From contig JAFTXG010000026.1 in the NCBI GenBank assembly GCA_017461725.1, forward strand, positions 62,001 to 126,000: 64,000 nt of DNA. Direction: 5' to 3'. Positions 8,720 through 16,566 of this stretch are shown here, piece after piece. The stretch is from Lachnospiraceae bacterium. GTDB taxonomy: Bacteria > Bacillota > Clostridia > Lachnospirales > Lachnospiraceae. The position numbers and the translations under genes were made by a program. The notes under the pieces are model-generated. The model saw only the letters and a program-made list of their open reading frames with translations, did not search any database and was not told the DNA's origin. Numbering within the stretch: position 1 is the stretch's first letter; every line of letters starts with the position of its first letter.

Positions 8720-9593
8720 TATTTCCCGATGTGGTTTCGACCTCATATCGGCACGCACCGCTGCCGCAGGAATATCTGTCGCCGTTTTTGGCCAGCGAGA
8801 ACTCACTGTCAAACTCTCCGCTGACCGTATTAATCTCCACTGTAAATTCAGCAGTCTCCGGCAGGATCAGCTCCACATCGCCGGAGACTGTTCCGATTTC
8901 TCCGGATGCCGGCGCATTCGCCGCACTTAAGGACACCGCTCCGCTGGTGGAATTGATCTCAAATTCTCCCAGCTGATCCACACTGATCTGCGTTTTTCCG
9001 GAAACCGTGTCAATCTCCAGCTCGCCCAGTGATCCGGCAAACATGGCTGTGATATCTCCCGAGGTGGTATCCGCGTTGAAGGACTGGGAAACAGCCGCCT
9101 CCTCAATATCGATCCAGCCGGAGACCGTATCCATATCCGCGCGTTTGGCCGCGATCCGATGGGCCTTCAGATTGGCGGAGACCGTGTCGATCTCCAGCTC
9201 ATTAAGCACCAGATCCGCCGGAAGCATCACCGTAAGCGTCTTGTGGAGATCACCGAAATTCCAGTTACCCGACTCGGCAAATTTGATTCTCAGTGTGTCT
9301 CCGTCCAGCCAGTAGCGCATCGCCAGCTGTTCATCCTCCTCGCGGTTGGAGGTCTCCGAGAAAACGATTGTCCTCTCGTCATGGTAAACGATCTCAATCT
9401 CCCCACTGACCCAGTCGATGTCCAGATTATTGACGGCCGATGTCAATGCAGCCCCGCCGGGGGTGTACTTGCCGGCATCGTCGTACTGGTAGGAGGACAG
9501 GCCGCGCTGCCCTTCATTGTTGTCAGTGCATGCGGTAAAACATGTGCTGCACATAATCAAAACCATTAATACTGCAAATAACTTCTTTTTCAT
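8700..9593 (-). CDS. DUF4097 family beta-helix lipoprotein
   Basis: 297 residues. The N-terminal signal ends in a lipobox-like CFTAC segment (Cys21), so the protein is probably lipid-anchored outside the membrane. The rest is a run of short strands in which the triplets DTVS, DTTS and STSG recur about every 18-20 residues, the pattern of a DUF4097 beta solenoid (putative adhesin-like). An upstream in-frame ATG at 9617 exists, but AAAGGGG precisely precedes 9593. Family function is not established. It overlaps the AIM24 gene tail to tail. Confidence 0.85.
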   Translation of the reverse strand: MKKKLFAVLMVLIMCSTCFTACTDNNEGQRGLSSYQYDDAGKYTPGGAALTSAVNNLDIDWVSGEIEIVYHDERTIVFSETSNREEDEQLAMRYWLDGDTLRIKFAESGNWNFGDLHKTLTVMLPADLVLNELEIDTVSANLKAHRIAAKRADMDTVSGWIDIEEAAVSQSFNADTTSGDITAMFAGSLGELEIDTVSGKTQISVDQLGEFEINSTSGAVSLSAANAPASGEIGTVSGDVELILPETAEFTVEINTVSGEFDSEFSLAKNGDRYSCGSGACRYEVETTSGNISFRLQ

Positions 9594-9756
9594 CACGTTC
9601 CCCTTTCCGAAATCCATCGGTTGTTCTTTGATTGATTTTGTCTGATAGTAGTATTGCCCAAATCAGTCTAATCATCATTCTTTCCCGCATTCATTTCGTA
9701 AAATTTCTACTTCATTTACAACTTTATCCATTACCGTTTCATCTGATCACCGTCAG

Positions 9757-10617
9757 TTATCTCAATCTCTCCACCATCTCCCGGAACCGTTCTATCAAAA
9801 TCTCCCTATCCTCGCCCTCATATCCGAAGTGCCCGGAATTCTCCATCACCGTATTCCGAATATAGGGATGCCCCTCCAGATATTTACAGCTGCGCATGGC
9901 CACCAGCTCATCCCGACGCGACTGATAGGTCTCGCAGGGTACGGCCAGCTGACAGATCACCTTTCTGGTCTTTCTGATCTCCCACAACAGCTCGATCATC
10001 CGAAACAGCCAGGGAATATACTCCCAGAACCGCTTGTTCAGACGGATACTGCTGTCGCTCTGCATCATCCAGGCAGTTTTATTCAAGCGACTAATCCTTT
10101 TTTTTGCGGTCCCGGCACTGATGGCCTCATCGGGTGACGTTACCCGCCCGAACATGATTTTTAATGAGCTGAGCATAACCACCGGGCGCAGAAAAACACT
10201 CAGGGGAAGCACCAGCAGAAAAAGCTGCGCGATTTTTTCGGGATGGCGGATCGCCGCCTGAACGGCGAACAACCCTCCCATGGAATGGGTGACCATAATC
10301 ACCCGGTCATGGCGCGCCATGATCTCCTCCAGCCGCGCGTCCACCTGCGCCTTCCACTTTTTCATGGAGGTAGCGCCGAAATCCCGGACTTCCTTGCCAT
10401 GGCCGTCCAGAAGAATATTGTATACAGACCATTCCTCCGGAATCAGAGGAATCAAATCACGAAAATGGGCAGGAGTTCCTGCGATGCCGTGGATCATCAG
10501 CACCGCGACCTTGCTGTCCTTGGATATTCGAATGTATTCGCGATGATCGATCACTTTTGATATGTTACAGTCACCGGAATCGATCTTCGTTCTTTCTCCC
10601 CTTCTTCCCGCTTTCAT
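9757..10617 (-). CDS. Alpha/beta hydrolase, probable carboxylesterase or lysophospholipase type
   Basis: 286 residues. The oxyanion segment is LMIHGIAGTPAHF, the nucleophile elbow is THSMGG, and a plausible acid and histidine lie in the C-terminal part, with NSGHFGYEGED holding the His. No signal peptide is seen, so it is cytoplasmic. Substrate cannot be told. AGGAG precedes the ATG. The gene stands alone between a terminator and the DUF4097 gene. Confidence 0.85.
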   Translation of the reverse strand: MKAGRRGERTKIDSGDCNISKVIDHREYIRISKDSKVAVLMIHGIAGTPAHFRDLIPLIPEEWSVYNILLDGHGKEVRDFGATSMKKWKAQVDARLEEIMARHDRVIMVTHSMGGLFAVQAAIRHPEKIAQLFLLVLPLSVFLRPVVMLSSLKIMFGRVTSPDEAISAGTAKKRISRLNKTAWMMQSDSSIRLNKRFWEYIPWLFRMIELLWEIRKTRKVICQLAVPCETYQSRRDELVAMRSCKYLEGHPYIRNTVMENSGHFGYEGEDREILIERFREMVERLR

Positions 10618-10658
10618 CCCTAATCACTCCTAACTCCCATACAGCCTTATTTGTGTCT

Positions 10659-10687
10659 ATTATACGCGTTTTTCATCGACAATACAA
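10659..10687 (-). promoter_or_regulatory. Promoter of the alpha/beta hydrolase gene
   Basis: TTGTAT and TATAAT separated by 17 bp on the minus strand, about 40 bp before the start codon. Confidence 0.6.
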
Positions 10688-10721
10688 TATCGACCCCGAA
10701 GCGTTTTTTCTGTTGCAGAAA

Positions 10722-10758
10722 TCAAAAAAAATACCGGACTCCCGAAAGAATCCGGCAT
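10722..10758 (-). terminator. Terminator of the RiPP-like operon
   Basis: On the minus strand an 11-bp stem (ATGCCGGATTC with GAGTCCGGTAT, one G-T pair) is followed by eight T residues. It lies directly after the XRE regulator and marks the end of the 13.8-10.8 kb operon. Confidence 0.8.
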
Positions 10759-10773
10759 TTTCGCCTCACCACA

Positions 10774-11157
10774 CTATCTCATGTCACGCAGAGCCTTCAC
10801 ATATCCTTCCATATGCTTTTGCGCAATCCAGTCAAGCTCCTGATAGGCCTTGATCAGCTGATACTCCTTGGACCGCTTGTCAATCAGGACGCACTCTGTT
10901 TCTCTGTATTCCTTATGTTTTTTATTTTCGGCCCCGGCCAACAACTCGTACGGTGAAATGTCAAGCACTTCACATATGATCATGATTTTATCGGCGGACG
11001 GATTCGTGCCTTTTCGTTTCCAGTCACTGATCGTACTCTGTGCGATCCCTGTCCTGGCCGCAAATTCCACTTGCGACAGGCCCTTATCCGCGAGATACCT
11101 GTATATGCGTTCACTGATTAACATTTCGTTCTGCCATGCTCCTTTTCGCCGATTCAT
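10774..11157 (-). CDS. XRE family helix-turn-helix regulator, last gene of the RiPP-like operon
   Basis: Up to 127 residues. The helix-turn-helix occupies about residues 15-70: LADKGLSQVEFAARTGIAQS followed by TISDWKRKG, ending in LDISPYELL. The C-terminal third is a charged helix of unknown role. A start at 11124 (116 residues) is also plausible, with AAAAGGAG 14 nt upstream. It begins 20 bp after the radical SAM gene stops and shares the downstream terminator, so it is probably co-transcribed and could autoregulate the operon; that role is inferred from position only. Confidence 0.8.
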   Translation of the reverse strand: MNRRKGAWQNEMLISERIYRYLADKGLSQVEFAARTGIAQSTISDWKRKGTNPSADKIMIICEVLDISPYELLAGAENKKHKEYRETECVLIDKRSKEYQLIKAYQELDWIAQKHMEGYVKALRDMR

Positions 11158-11176
11158 TTTTCAAATTGAACACTGT

Positions 11177-12271
11177 TCATGATTGATTGGCATACATTGC
11201 TAACGCCTCCCGGTAGGCCCTGTTCATGGCACACATGTATTCCGGTCTGCCGTCAAAGCTTCCGGTCTCGGTATAGGTCACTGCTGCGCAATTCATGCAG
11301 GTATTCTTTTCCGGACAGGTCACACAATCCGGGCACAGACGGATCTTTGCTGTCATCTCCCGAAGCTTTTCCCACGACTGCAAAAAGCCCTCCTCAAACG
11401 GACAACTTGCCGGACTGTTCAACATTCCGCAGGGAACCATTGTGCCATTCCAATTCACCCAGAACTGGGAATGGCCTGCCATGCACTGAACCGGGTCACC
11501 CAAATCCAGCTTGCAGCTGTTCAGCAACGGCTGCGCCAGCTCTGCTGCCCTTCTGCGAACAGCCTCCTCGCCTTCCCGATAACACATATCCCTGACCGCA
11601 AGTTCTCCGGCCACCTCTGCAGGCAAACGTTCATAACCCTTACCTTCACCACGGCGCATCGGTGGAAAACAGTAGGTGGTCATCCTCAGCTCAAGCTCTC
11701 TTTCTCCGGCAAACTCCTCGAACAGACGCCAGCGCTGCAGATTCGTCGGTATCATCGTCGCATTAAGATGAGTCAATATTCCCTCATCCCGCAGCCAATC
11801 CAGCGTGTTCACCATCCGATCATATGCCTTTGAATCTCCACAAAGTTCTCTATAGTCCTCCCCGGAAACACCATACAGAGTCACATTGACCTGCGCCGGC
11901 GGATATCGGTGCAGTACCTCGCGAACTTCCCGCTGAAACAAGGTACCGTTACTGTTGATGCTGATCGATAACCCCATTTGAGACAGGCCTTCATAAATCT
12001 CCGGAAAATCGGTCCGCAGCGTAGGCTCACCCCCTGTCAACAACAGAAAGATCAATCCTGCCTCTCTCGCCTGCCTGGCAAGCTCCAGCCATTCCTTTGC
12101 GGTGCGCTCCCTTCCGATCGGCGCCATCTCTTCGGGGGTCATCCGAACATAACACATCCGACATTTCAGATTACATCTGGGAGTCAGCTCAAAAATTCCG
12201 CTCACCGGAACTCCGGCCGATGCACACTTCAACGACAGCACGCGGCGAATCTGCGCACTTGTTTCCTCCAT
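11177..12271 (-). CDS. Radical SAM/SPASM peptide maturase
   Basis: 364 residues. The 4Fe-4S/SAM motif is CNLKCRMC (Cys33, Cys37, Cys40), and GGEP at 80-83 is the SAM-binding motif. The C-terminal SPASM region holds about ten cysteines, including C-x13-G-x4-C and the group CPDCVTCPEKNTCMNC, enough for two auxiliary clusters. Such enzymes install thioether, C-C or similar bonds in ribosomal peptides. The start overlaps the kinase end closely (TGATATG, with GGAGG inside the kinase codons), implying translational coupling. The adjacent PqqD-like protein and small cysteine-bearing peptide make peptide maturation the likely job; the chemistry cannot be told from sequence alone. Confidence 0.88.
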   Translation of the reverse strand: MEETSAQIRRVLSLKCASAGVPVSGIFELTPRCNLKCRMCYVRMTPEEMAPIGRERTAKEWLELARQAREAGLIFLLLTGGEPTLRTDFPEIYEGLSQMGLSISINSNGTLFQREVREVLHRYPPAQVNVTLYGVSGEDYRELCGDSKAYDRMVNTLDWLRDEGILTHLNATMIPTNLQRWRLFEEFAGERELELRMTTYCFPPMRRGEGKGYERLPAEVAGELAVRDMCYREGEEAVRRRAAELAQPLLNSCKLDLGDPVQCMAGHSQFWVNWNGTMVPCGMLNSPASCPFEEGFLQSWEKLREMTAKIRLCPDCVTCPEKNTCMNCAAVTYTETGSFDGRPEYMCAMNRAYREALAMYANQS

Positions 12272-12272
12272 A

Positions 12273-13205
12273 TCAGATGCCTCCCTCGAATAAAGTATTG
12301 TACGCCAGCCGGACAGCGTCCTGATCCGGCCGACAATTCAGCTCATAGACCGGAATCTGCCCCAACAGTTGTGCTATCAGATCGGACAGAGCGACAACAA
12401 ACTCGCTGGCCCATTCATTGACAATACATTGCTGATATATGTTAATAAACGCCTCCGCTTTTATCCTTCTCACTGAATTTTTCTCTGCCTGACCCAGAAT
12501 GAAAATCCCCTTCAGCGGTGCCATCTCATTCCGATAAATGGCAGAGGTCCCGCACCACGGTGATCCGGCACCCCAAAAGCTGTCGCCCATTTTTCGAATG
12601 ATACAGCGATCTCCGTTGATCACCTCCGCACCGAGATACTTCTCCCATAGAGATGCCTGTGTGGACTTTCCGGCCCCCGACGGCCCGGAAAATAAAACCA
12701 TATGCCCATCCTTTTTCACCACAGAACTGTGCAGCAAAAAGGCCTCATATCTCAGAAGAATCTCCTCTATGCCAATCAAATGCAGAATTCTCAGCTCCTT
12801 CGCGTAAAATGACCATTTTGATGCCGGATAGTACAGTGTGTTCTTGCCGGCTGCTGTTGTGAGACAGGCCACCTGACAGCCATCCGCAGCCGTCAGTGGC
12901 GTATACACCCGCAGCCATCCTGACTCTCGCCGATAAACCTGCATTCCATTGTAAGATTCAACCGGGACCTCTGTCAGATTTAATGGCTCTCTCAGCAGCT
13001 CCACCCGGTACTCGACCTCCGGCCTCCGCCTCCCCATATTTGACACTATCCCGCTGCCCTCTCCCATTGCCGACTTCGGTTGAGTATCAGCACTCTCCTC
13101 ACAAAGAAAGGCAGACAACGCAGGAGGAATCACAATCGGTTCAGGAAGTCGAAAACCGATCGTCAGGCCGGCAAAGGAGACGATAAAGTGATCGGATTTA
13201 TTCAT
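12273..13205 (-). CDS. HprK-like kinase of a RiPP-like cluster
   Basis: 310 residues. A Walker A motif GPSGAGKST lies at residues 174-182, preceded by LLHSSVV near 158 and followed by INGDRC, the pattern of HPr kinase/PEPCK-like P-loop proteins. The HPr-binding signature of true HprK is not apparent and the N-terminal half (1-150) is unlike the HprK N-domain. Homologues of this kind occur in lasso-peptide and other RiPP clusters, where some phosphorylate the precursor. Its ATG shares one base with the precursor stop codon (TGATG). The likely substrate is the precursor peptide, as inference. Confidence 0.8.
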   Translation of the reverse strand: MNKSDHFIVSFAGLTIGFRLPEPIVIPPALSAFLCEESADTQPKSAMGEGSGIVSNMGRRRPEVEYRVELLREPLNLTEVPVESYNGMQVYRRESGWLRVYTPLTAADGCQVACLTTAAGKNTLYYPASKWSFYAKELRILHLIGIEEILLRYEAFLLHSSVVKKDGHMVLFSGPSGAGKSTQASLWEKYLGAEVINGDRCIIRKMGDSFWGAGSPWCGTSAIYRNEMAPLKGIFILGQAEKNSVRRIKAEAFINIYQQCIVNEWASEFVVALSDLIAQLLGQIPVYELNCRPDQDAVRLAYNTLFEGGI

Positions 13206-13465
13206 CAGGAATTGAACGCTGCGTTTGCATTGGTGTGATAGCAGATTTTATCGTACTCATCCATTCCAATTGCAAAAACATCGCATCCACCCTTCTCTGA
13301 AAAAAACCCTGACCATGCTAAATTTTTCATCTCATTTGTCGCGTCCGGATCTTTTTTCACACAATCGCTGTCCAAAAAACCGATTTTTGTGGCACAGCTG
13401 GCAATCGCCTGTGTCAGACGATAATACTCAATTGTAACCATCGGCGATACATAATTTTTTTTCAT
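13205..13465 (-). CDS. Candidate RiPP precursor peptide with four cysteines
   Basis: 86 residues from the preferred ATG at 13465 (an ATG two codons earlier at 13471 is possible). It starts MKKNYVSP, a pattern common in leader regions of ribosomal peptides. The chain then carries Cys24 (IASCATKIG), Cys35 (DSDCV), Cys61 (GGC) and Cys75 (ICYH), and ends HTNANAAFNS. There is no membrane segment and no known enzyme motif. Size, cysteines, a leader-like start, translational coupling to a kinase and a position between a PqqD-like protein and a radical SAM/SPASM enzyme make it the likely substrate. Where the leader ends is not visible; no Gly-Gly site stands out. Confidence 0.75.
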   Translation of the reverse strand: MKKNYVSPMVTIEYYRLTQAIASCATKIGFLDSDCVKKDPDATNEMKNLAWSGFFSEKGGCDVFAIGMDEYDKICYHTNANAAFNS

Positions 13466-13530
13466 TTCCATTCCTCATTTCCATCCAAGTCAACTTTTAT
13501 CAAGCACTATTTTCCGTCATAACCGGAAGA

Positions 13531-13797
13531 TCACTCCTCCAGAAGCCCATCTTTTCTCAGGATTTCCAGAAAAGCCGTCACATCTCTTTCCGCTGTCGTC
13601 TCATCTGTCTCGTAGGTTTCCAGCAATGCCCTGACCAGAGACTCCTTCGTCTGAGTGGATTGCAGTAATTGGAACAGAAACTCCCCAGTCTCATTCATTG
13701 CAATCAGACCGGAGAGCCGGTGTGCCGCCTCCTGTGTGGGGACAGCCACCGTCTCATCTAATATCCTTCTTACACAAAAACCTGATACCAGTTTCAT
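13531..13797 (-). CDS. PqqD-like RiPP recognition protein
   Basis: 88 residues matching PqqD-family length. The opening MKLVSGFCVRRILDETVAVP corresponds to the beta strands of a winged-helix RRE domain, the middle MNETGEFLFQLL to the conserved helix, and the acidic C-terminus (ERDVTAFLEILRKDGLLE) to the last helix. Such domains bind precursor leaders and deliver them to a radical SAM enzyme. GGGAGGG precedes the ATG. It is the first gene of the compact RiPP-like group and starts only 58 bp after the GH20 gene. Confidence 0.85.
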   Translation of the reverse strand: MKLVSGFCVRRILDETVAVPTQEAAHRLSGLIAMNETGEFLFQLLQSTQTKESLVRALLETYETDETTAERDVTAFLEILRKDGLLEE

Positions 13798-13855
13798 TCA
13801 CACCCTCCCCGTTTTCCTGCCGCCTCACGATCTGTGCGCCATCCGGAAAACCGTT

Positions 13856-16480
13856 TTACTTAACCGTCACAGTCACCGTGGCCGATTCTGCCCCCGCTGT
13901 AACCGTATAGTTAAATGTCCCGGTTTCCACTGCCGGAATATACACCAGCCATACCTTTATCGTCTCGCCTGAATCCAGCGTCTGGTCTTTGCCGATGCAC
14001 AGCACCGGCTGTGCATTCCCGGTAACCGTCAGTGTTTCCACGCCGGCTGCGGTGATGATTCTCATTCCGATATTTTTCCCTTTTCGTGCAGCCGCACGCA
14101 ACAGCGTGATCTCGATCGAACTCTCTTCCGGGTCAACGGCCAGCGCATTGATCGCCGCAGTCAATGCTGCAACCGCCTCGTCGATTTCCTCCTGCGCTGC
14201 GTCCTCTTTTGCGCCTATTTCCTTCGCCGCCGCCAAAGCTGTCTGATATACACTCCAGGAATCATCGGTAAAGGATCCCTGTTCCGCAATTTCCGCATCC
14301 AGAAGTTCCTGCAGCTTTGTCCTATCCACAGTCACCTTCTCGGTCAATGCCTCCTCTGCCGCCTTCAGCGCATCTACCGCAGCGTCAACCTCTGCCTGCG
14401 TGGCACTTGCCTTGCCCCTCAACGCTTCTGCAGCAGCTACCGCTGCCTGATATGCACTCCAGGAATCATCGGTATAATTACCCTGCTCCGCAATTATTCC
14501 CTGCAATGCCGCGTTCAATGCACTGTGATCCGCCAGATACGCCTGTGTGGCTGCGGTTGCCGCAGGCATAGACGCCGCTGCTGAACAGGAAGTAAATCCG
14601 GGGAAGTAGCCGAATGTATCGCGGACAGCTGCGAAAGCACTGTAAGATACAGAGCTGTTGACATCGCTGTTCCACATCTTGATGATATTTGACCACATAC
14701 GGTCAAACAGGCTGTACACATAAGAACTGGTACCGGTATTATCCTTCACATCATTCCAGACCTCGGCCTCAGTGTTCAGGGAGGCGTAATCGTTCCAGAT
14801 CAGGAAATAAGCACCGCCCAGCTGGTCCGCCGGAACATCTGCGGCACCCTCCGTATAGAGCCCCTTTTCGCTGATATCAGCAGGATACCACTTATTGTAA
14901 ATATCCTCCTCATTGCTGCCGTAGAAGGTCCAGTTGTAATTCTCCGGATTGCGGGCATCCATATTCGGATAGTCGGTGGTACTTGCAGCCACGCGGAGAA
15001 CATAATAGCAGTTGGTCTGGATGCAGTTATACATGATTCTGCCGCCATCGCCCCAGTTATCCGTGGAGCCGGTATTATTCTCCCAGAAAAATTTCACGTG
15101 CCAGATCGGCTCATCCCATTCTCCGGTGGTTGGATTAAAGTCAGAATTCCAGTACATGATCTCGATATTGTCATCAAACTCATAAACCGCTGTCTCGCTG
15201 CTCTGATTGTAAGTGGTGGAACCGATAAAATCATTGAACATACGGCAGGTATAGCCCTTCCCGTTCAGCATCTGATTCAGTTCATTGACATAGCCGGGGA
15301 ACTGACTGTAGTCCCACTTTACAGCACTATTGGAAAGATTTACCTCATCTGCACCGATGGAGAAATCGGTGGAACCGGCATATTCCTTAAAGAAATCAGC
15401 GATGTCCTCGTAGAGCGCAAACACAAACGCTTTTGCCATAGTGCCATCGGTAATATCTATCGTCGTATAGTAGGGCCAGGTGGGCGAGCTATCGCCAGTC
15501 CATCCTCTGTAGTTGATACAGCCGCTGGTGGAGCTTGCCTTATATGTCGCACCGTTGTAAGTAAAGCTGTAGGAAGAATTGCTTTTATAATTCTGCTCAA
15601 ACTTCCAGGTAATATAGTCCATGTGTGCGGGACTGTCGAAGGAAGGGATCACATCAATGTGATACTCCTTCGCAACCTCCAGGATCTCTACCAGCTCCGC
15701 CGTGGTCAGGTACTTGCCTGCGTCCGGATCAGTACGGTAGGGATCCTTTACCCACGATTGCACATGACTGCCGCAGAGCCAGGTAAAGTCATTCTCTGGC
15801 TGAAATTCCCCCTTGTAATATGCCGGATCCCAGAAATCAGCCCGGAATCCGCCGTCCTCGGAGAAATGAAGCTCAATGGTATTGTATCCCATCCACGAAA
15901 TCTGGCGAATAAAATTGCAGATCCACTCTTTGGTGTAATATTTACGGCCGGTATCCAGCATGACCGTGCGCTCCTTCGTGTCGGGCGCATCCACTGCGGT
16001 AAAGCCGGAAAGGCTGCTGCCGTAAGCATTCAAAAACTTCAACAGCATGTTCAGGCCATACAATAGACCGTCCGCGTCGGATGCAGTAACCGCCGCAGTC
16101 TCCGCCACATTCAGCTGATAGCCTTCTGTTCCGATGCCGGAACCGGAATCCAGTTTTACCACGATGTCACCGGATTTCGCATAACTCTCATCCGGTCCCC
16201 AGACGATATCCATCACCTCACTGCCGGGTTTTCCAGCCGCCGCAAACTGCCGCTGCGCCAGCTGAACCGTCTGCAGCAGATCTCCGGCGGGCTCCCCGTC
16301 GGAAATCACCAGAATCCGGCTGTCTGTATCAAGTGTAAACGTTCCACTCTGACTTGCATAGCTGTCCAGCAGGGCGCCCAGTTCTTCCGGCGTCGCAGCT
16401 GAACCGACCAGTGCAGCAGAATTCAACATCAGAATCATTGCAAGGGAAAGAGCAATCCACTTTTTGATCTTTTTGTACAT
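13856..16480 (-). CDS. Secreted GH20 beta-N-acetylhexosaminidase with FIVAR repeats
   Basis: About 874 residues. Residues 1-30 are a signal peptide. A GH20b-like N-domain is followed by the GH20 barrel, with the catalytic Asp378-Glu379 pair in SIGADEV and the WNDY segment in the active-site wall. The C-terminal region carries two FIVAR-type three-helix repeats (each with an IAEQG-x-[FY]TDDSWS-x-YQ core, about 72 residues apart), then an Ig-like domain ending in VTVTVK. No LPXTG anchor is present. It would remove terminal GlcNAc/GalNAc from glycans outside the cell, mucin or host glycans being plausible. ATG 16480 is preferred because AGAAGG lies 8 nt upstream; a GTG at 16489 is alternative. 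It lies 86 bp after the giant protein gene. Confidence 0.88.
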   Translation of the reverse strand: MYKKIKKWIALSLAMILMLNSAALVGSAATPEELGALLDSYASQSGTFTLDTDSRILVISDGEPAGDLLQTVQLAQRQFAAAGKPGSEVMDIVWGPDESYAKSGDIVVKLDSGSGIGTEGYQLNVAETAAVTASDADGLLYGLNMLLKFLNAYGSSLSGFTAVDAPDTKERTVMLDTGRKYYTKEWICNFIRQISWMGYNTIELHFSEDGGFRADFWDPAYYKGEFQPENDFTWLCGSHVQSWVKDPYRTDPDAGKYLTTAELVEILEVAKEYHIDVIPSFDSPAHMDYITWKFEQNYKSNSSYSFTYNGATYKASSTSGCINYRGWTGDSSPTWPYYTTIDITDGTMAKAFVFALYEDIADFFKEYAGSTDFSIGADEVNLSNSAVKWDYSQFPGYVNELNQMLNGKGYTCRMFNDFIGSTTYNQSSETAVYEFDDNIEIMYWNSDFNPTTGEWDEPIWHVKFFWENNTGSTDNWGDGGRIMYNCIQTNCYYVLRVAASTTDYPNMDARNPENYNWTFYGSNEEDIYNKWYPADISEKGLYTEGAADVPADQLGGAYFLIWNDYASLNTEAEVWNDVKDNTGTSSYVYSLFDRMWSNIIKMWNSDVNSSVSYSAFAAVRDTFGYFPGFTSCSAAASMPAATAATQAYLADHSALNAALQGIIAEQGNYTDDSWSAYQAAVAAAEALRGKASATQAEVDAAVDALKAAEEALTEKVTVDRTKLQELLDAEIAEQGSFTDDSWSVYQTALAAAKEIGAKEDAAQEEIDEAVAALTAAINALAVDPEESSIEITLLRAAARKGKNIGMRIITAAGVETLTVTGNAQPVLCIGKDQTLDSGETIKVWLVYIPAVETGTFNYTVTAGAESATVTVTVK

Positions 16481-16566
16481 AATTCGCACCTTCTCGGGTT
16501 ATCCCGCACTCTTTCTAATCTTTTCCGTGTGTACTTTCCATTATTATACAGGGAATCAGCTCCTGA

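Noticed and set aside
12273-13205. HprK-like gene considered as the true HPr kinase of the PTS
   Set aside because: It lacks a recognisable HprK N-domain and HPr-interaction signature, and sits inside a peptide-maturation operon with coupled translation.
15098-16066. Plus-strand open frame of 322 codons opposite the GH20 gene
   Set aside because: It lies wholly antisense to a clear GH20 catalytic domain, has no ribosome site and no domain text; it is a shadow of GC-rich third positions.
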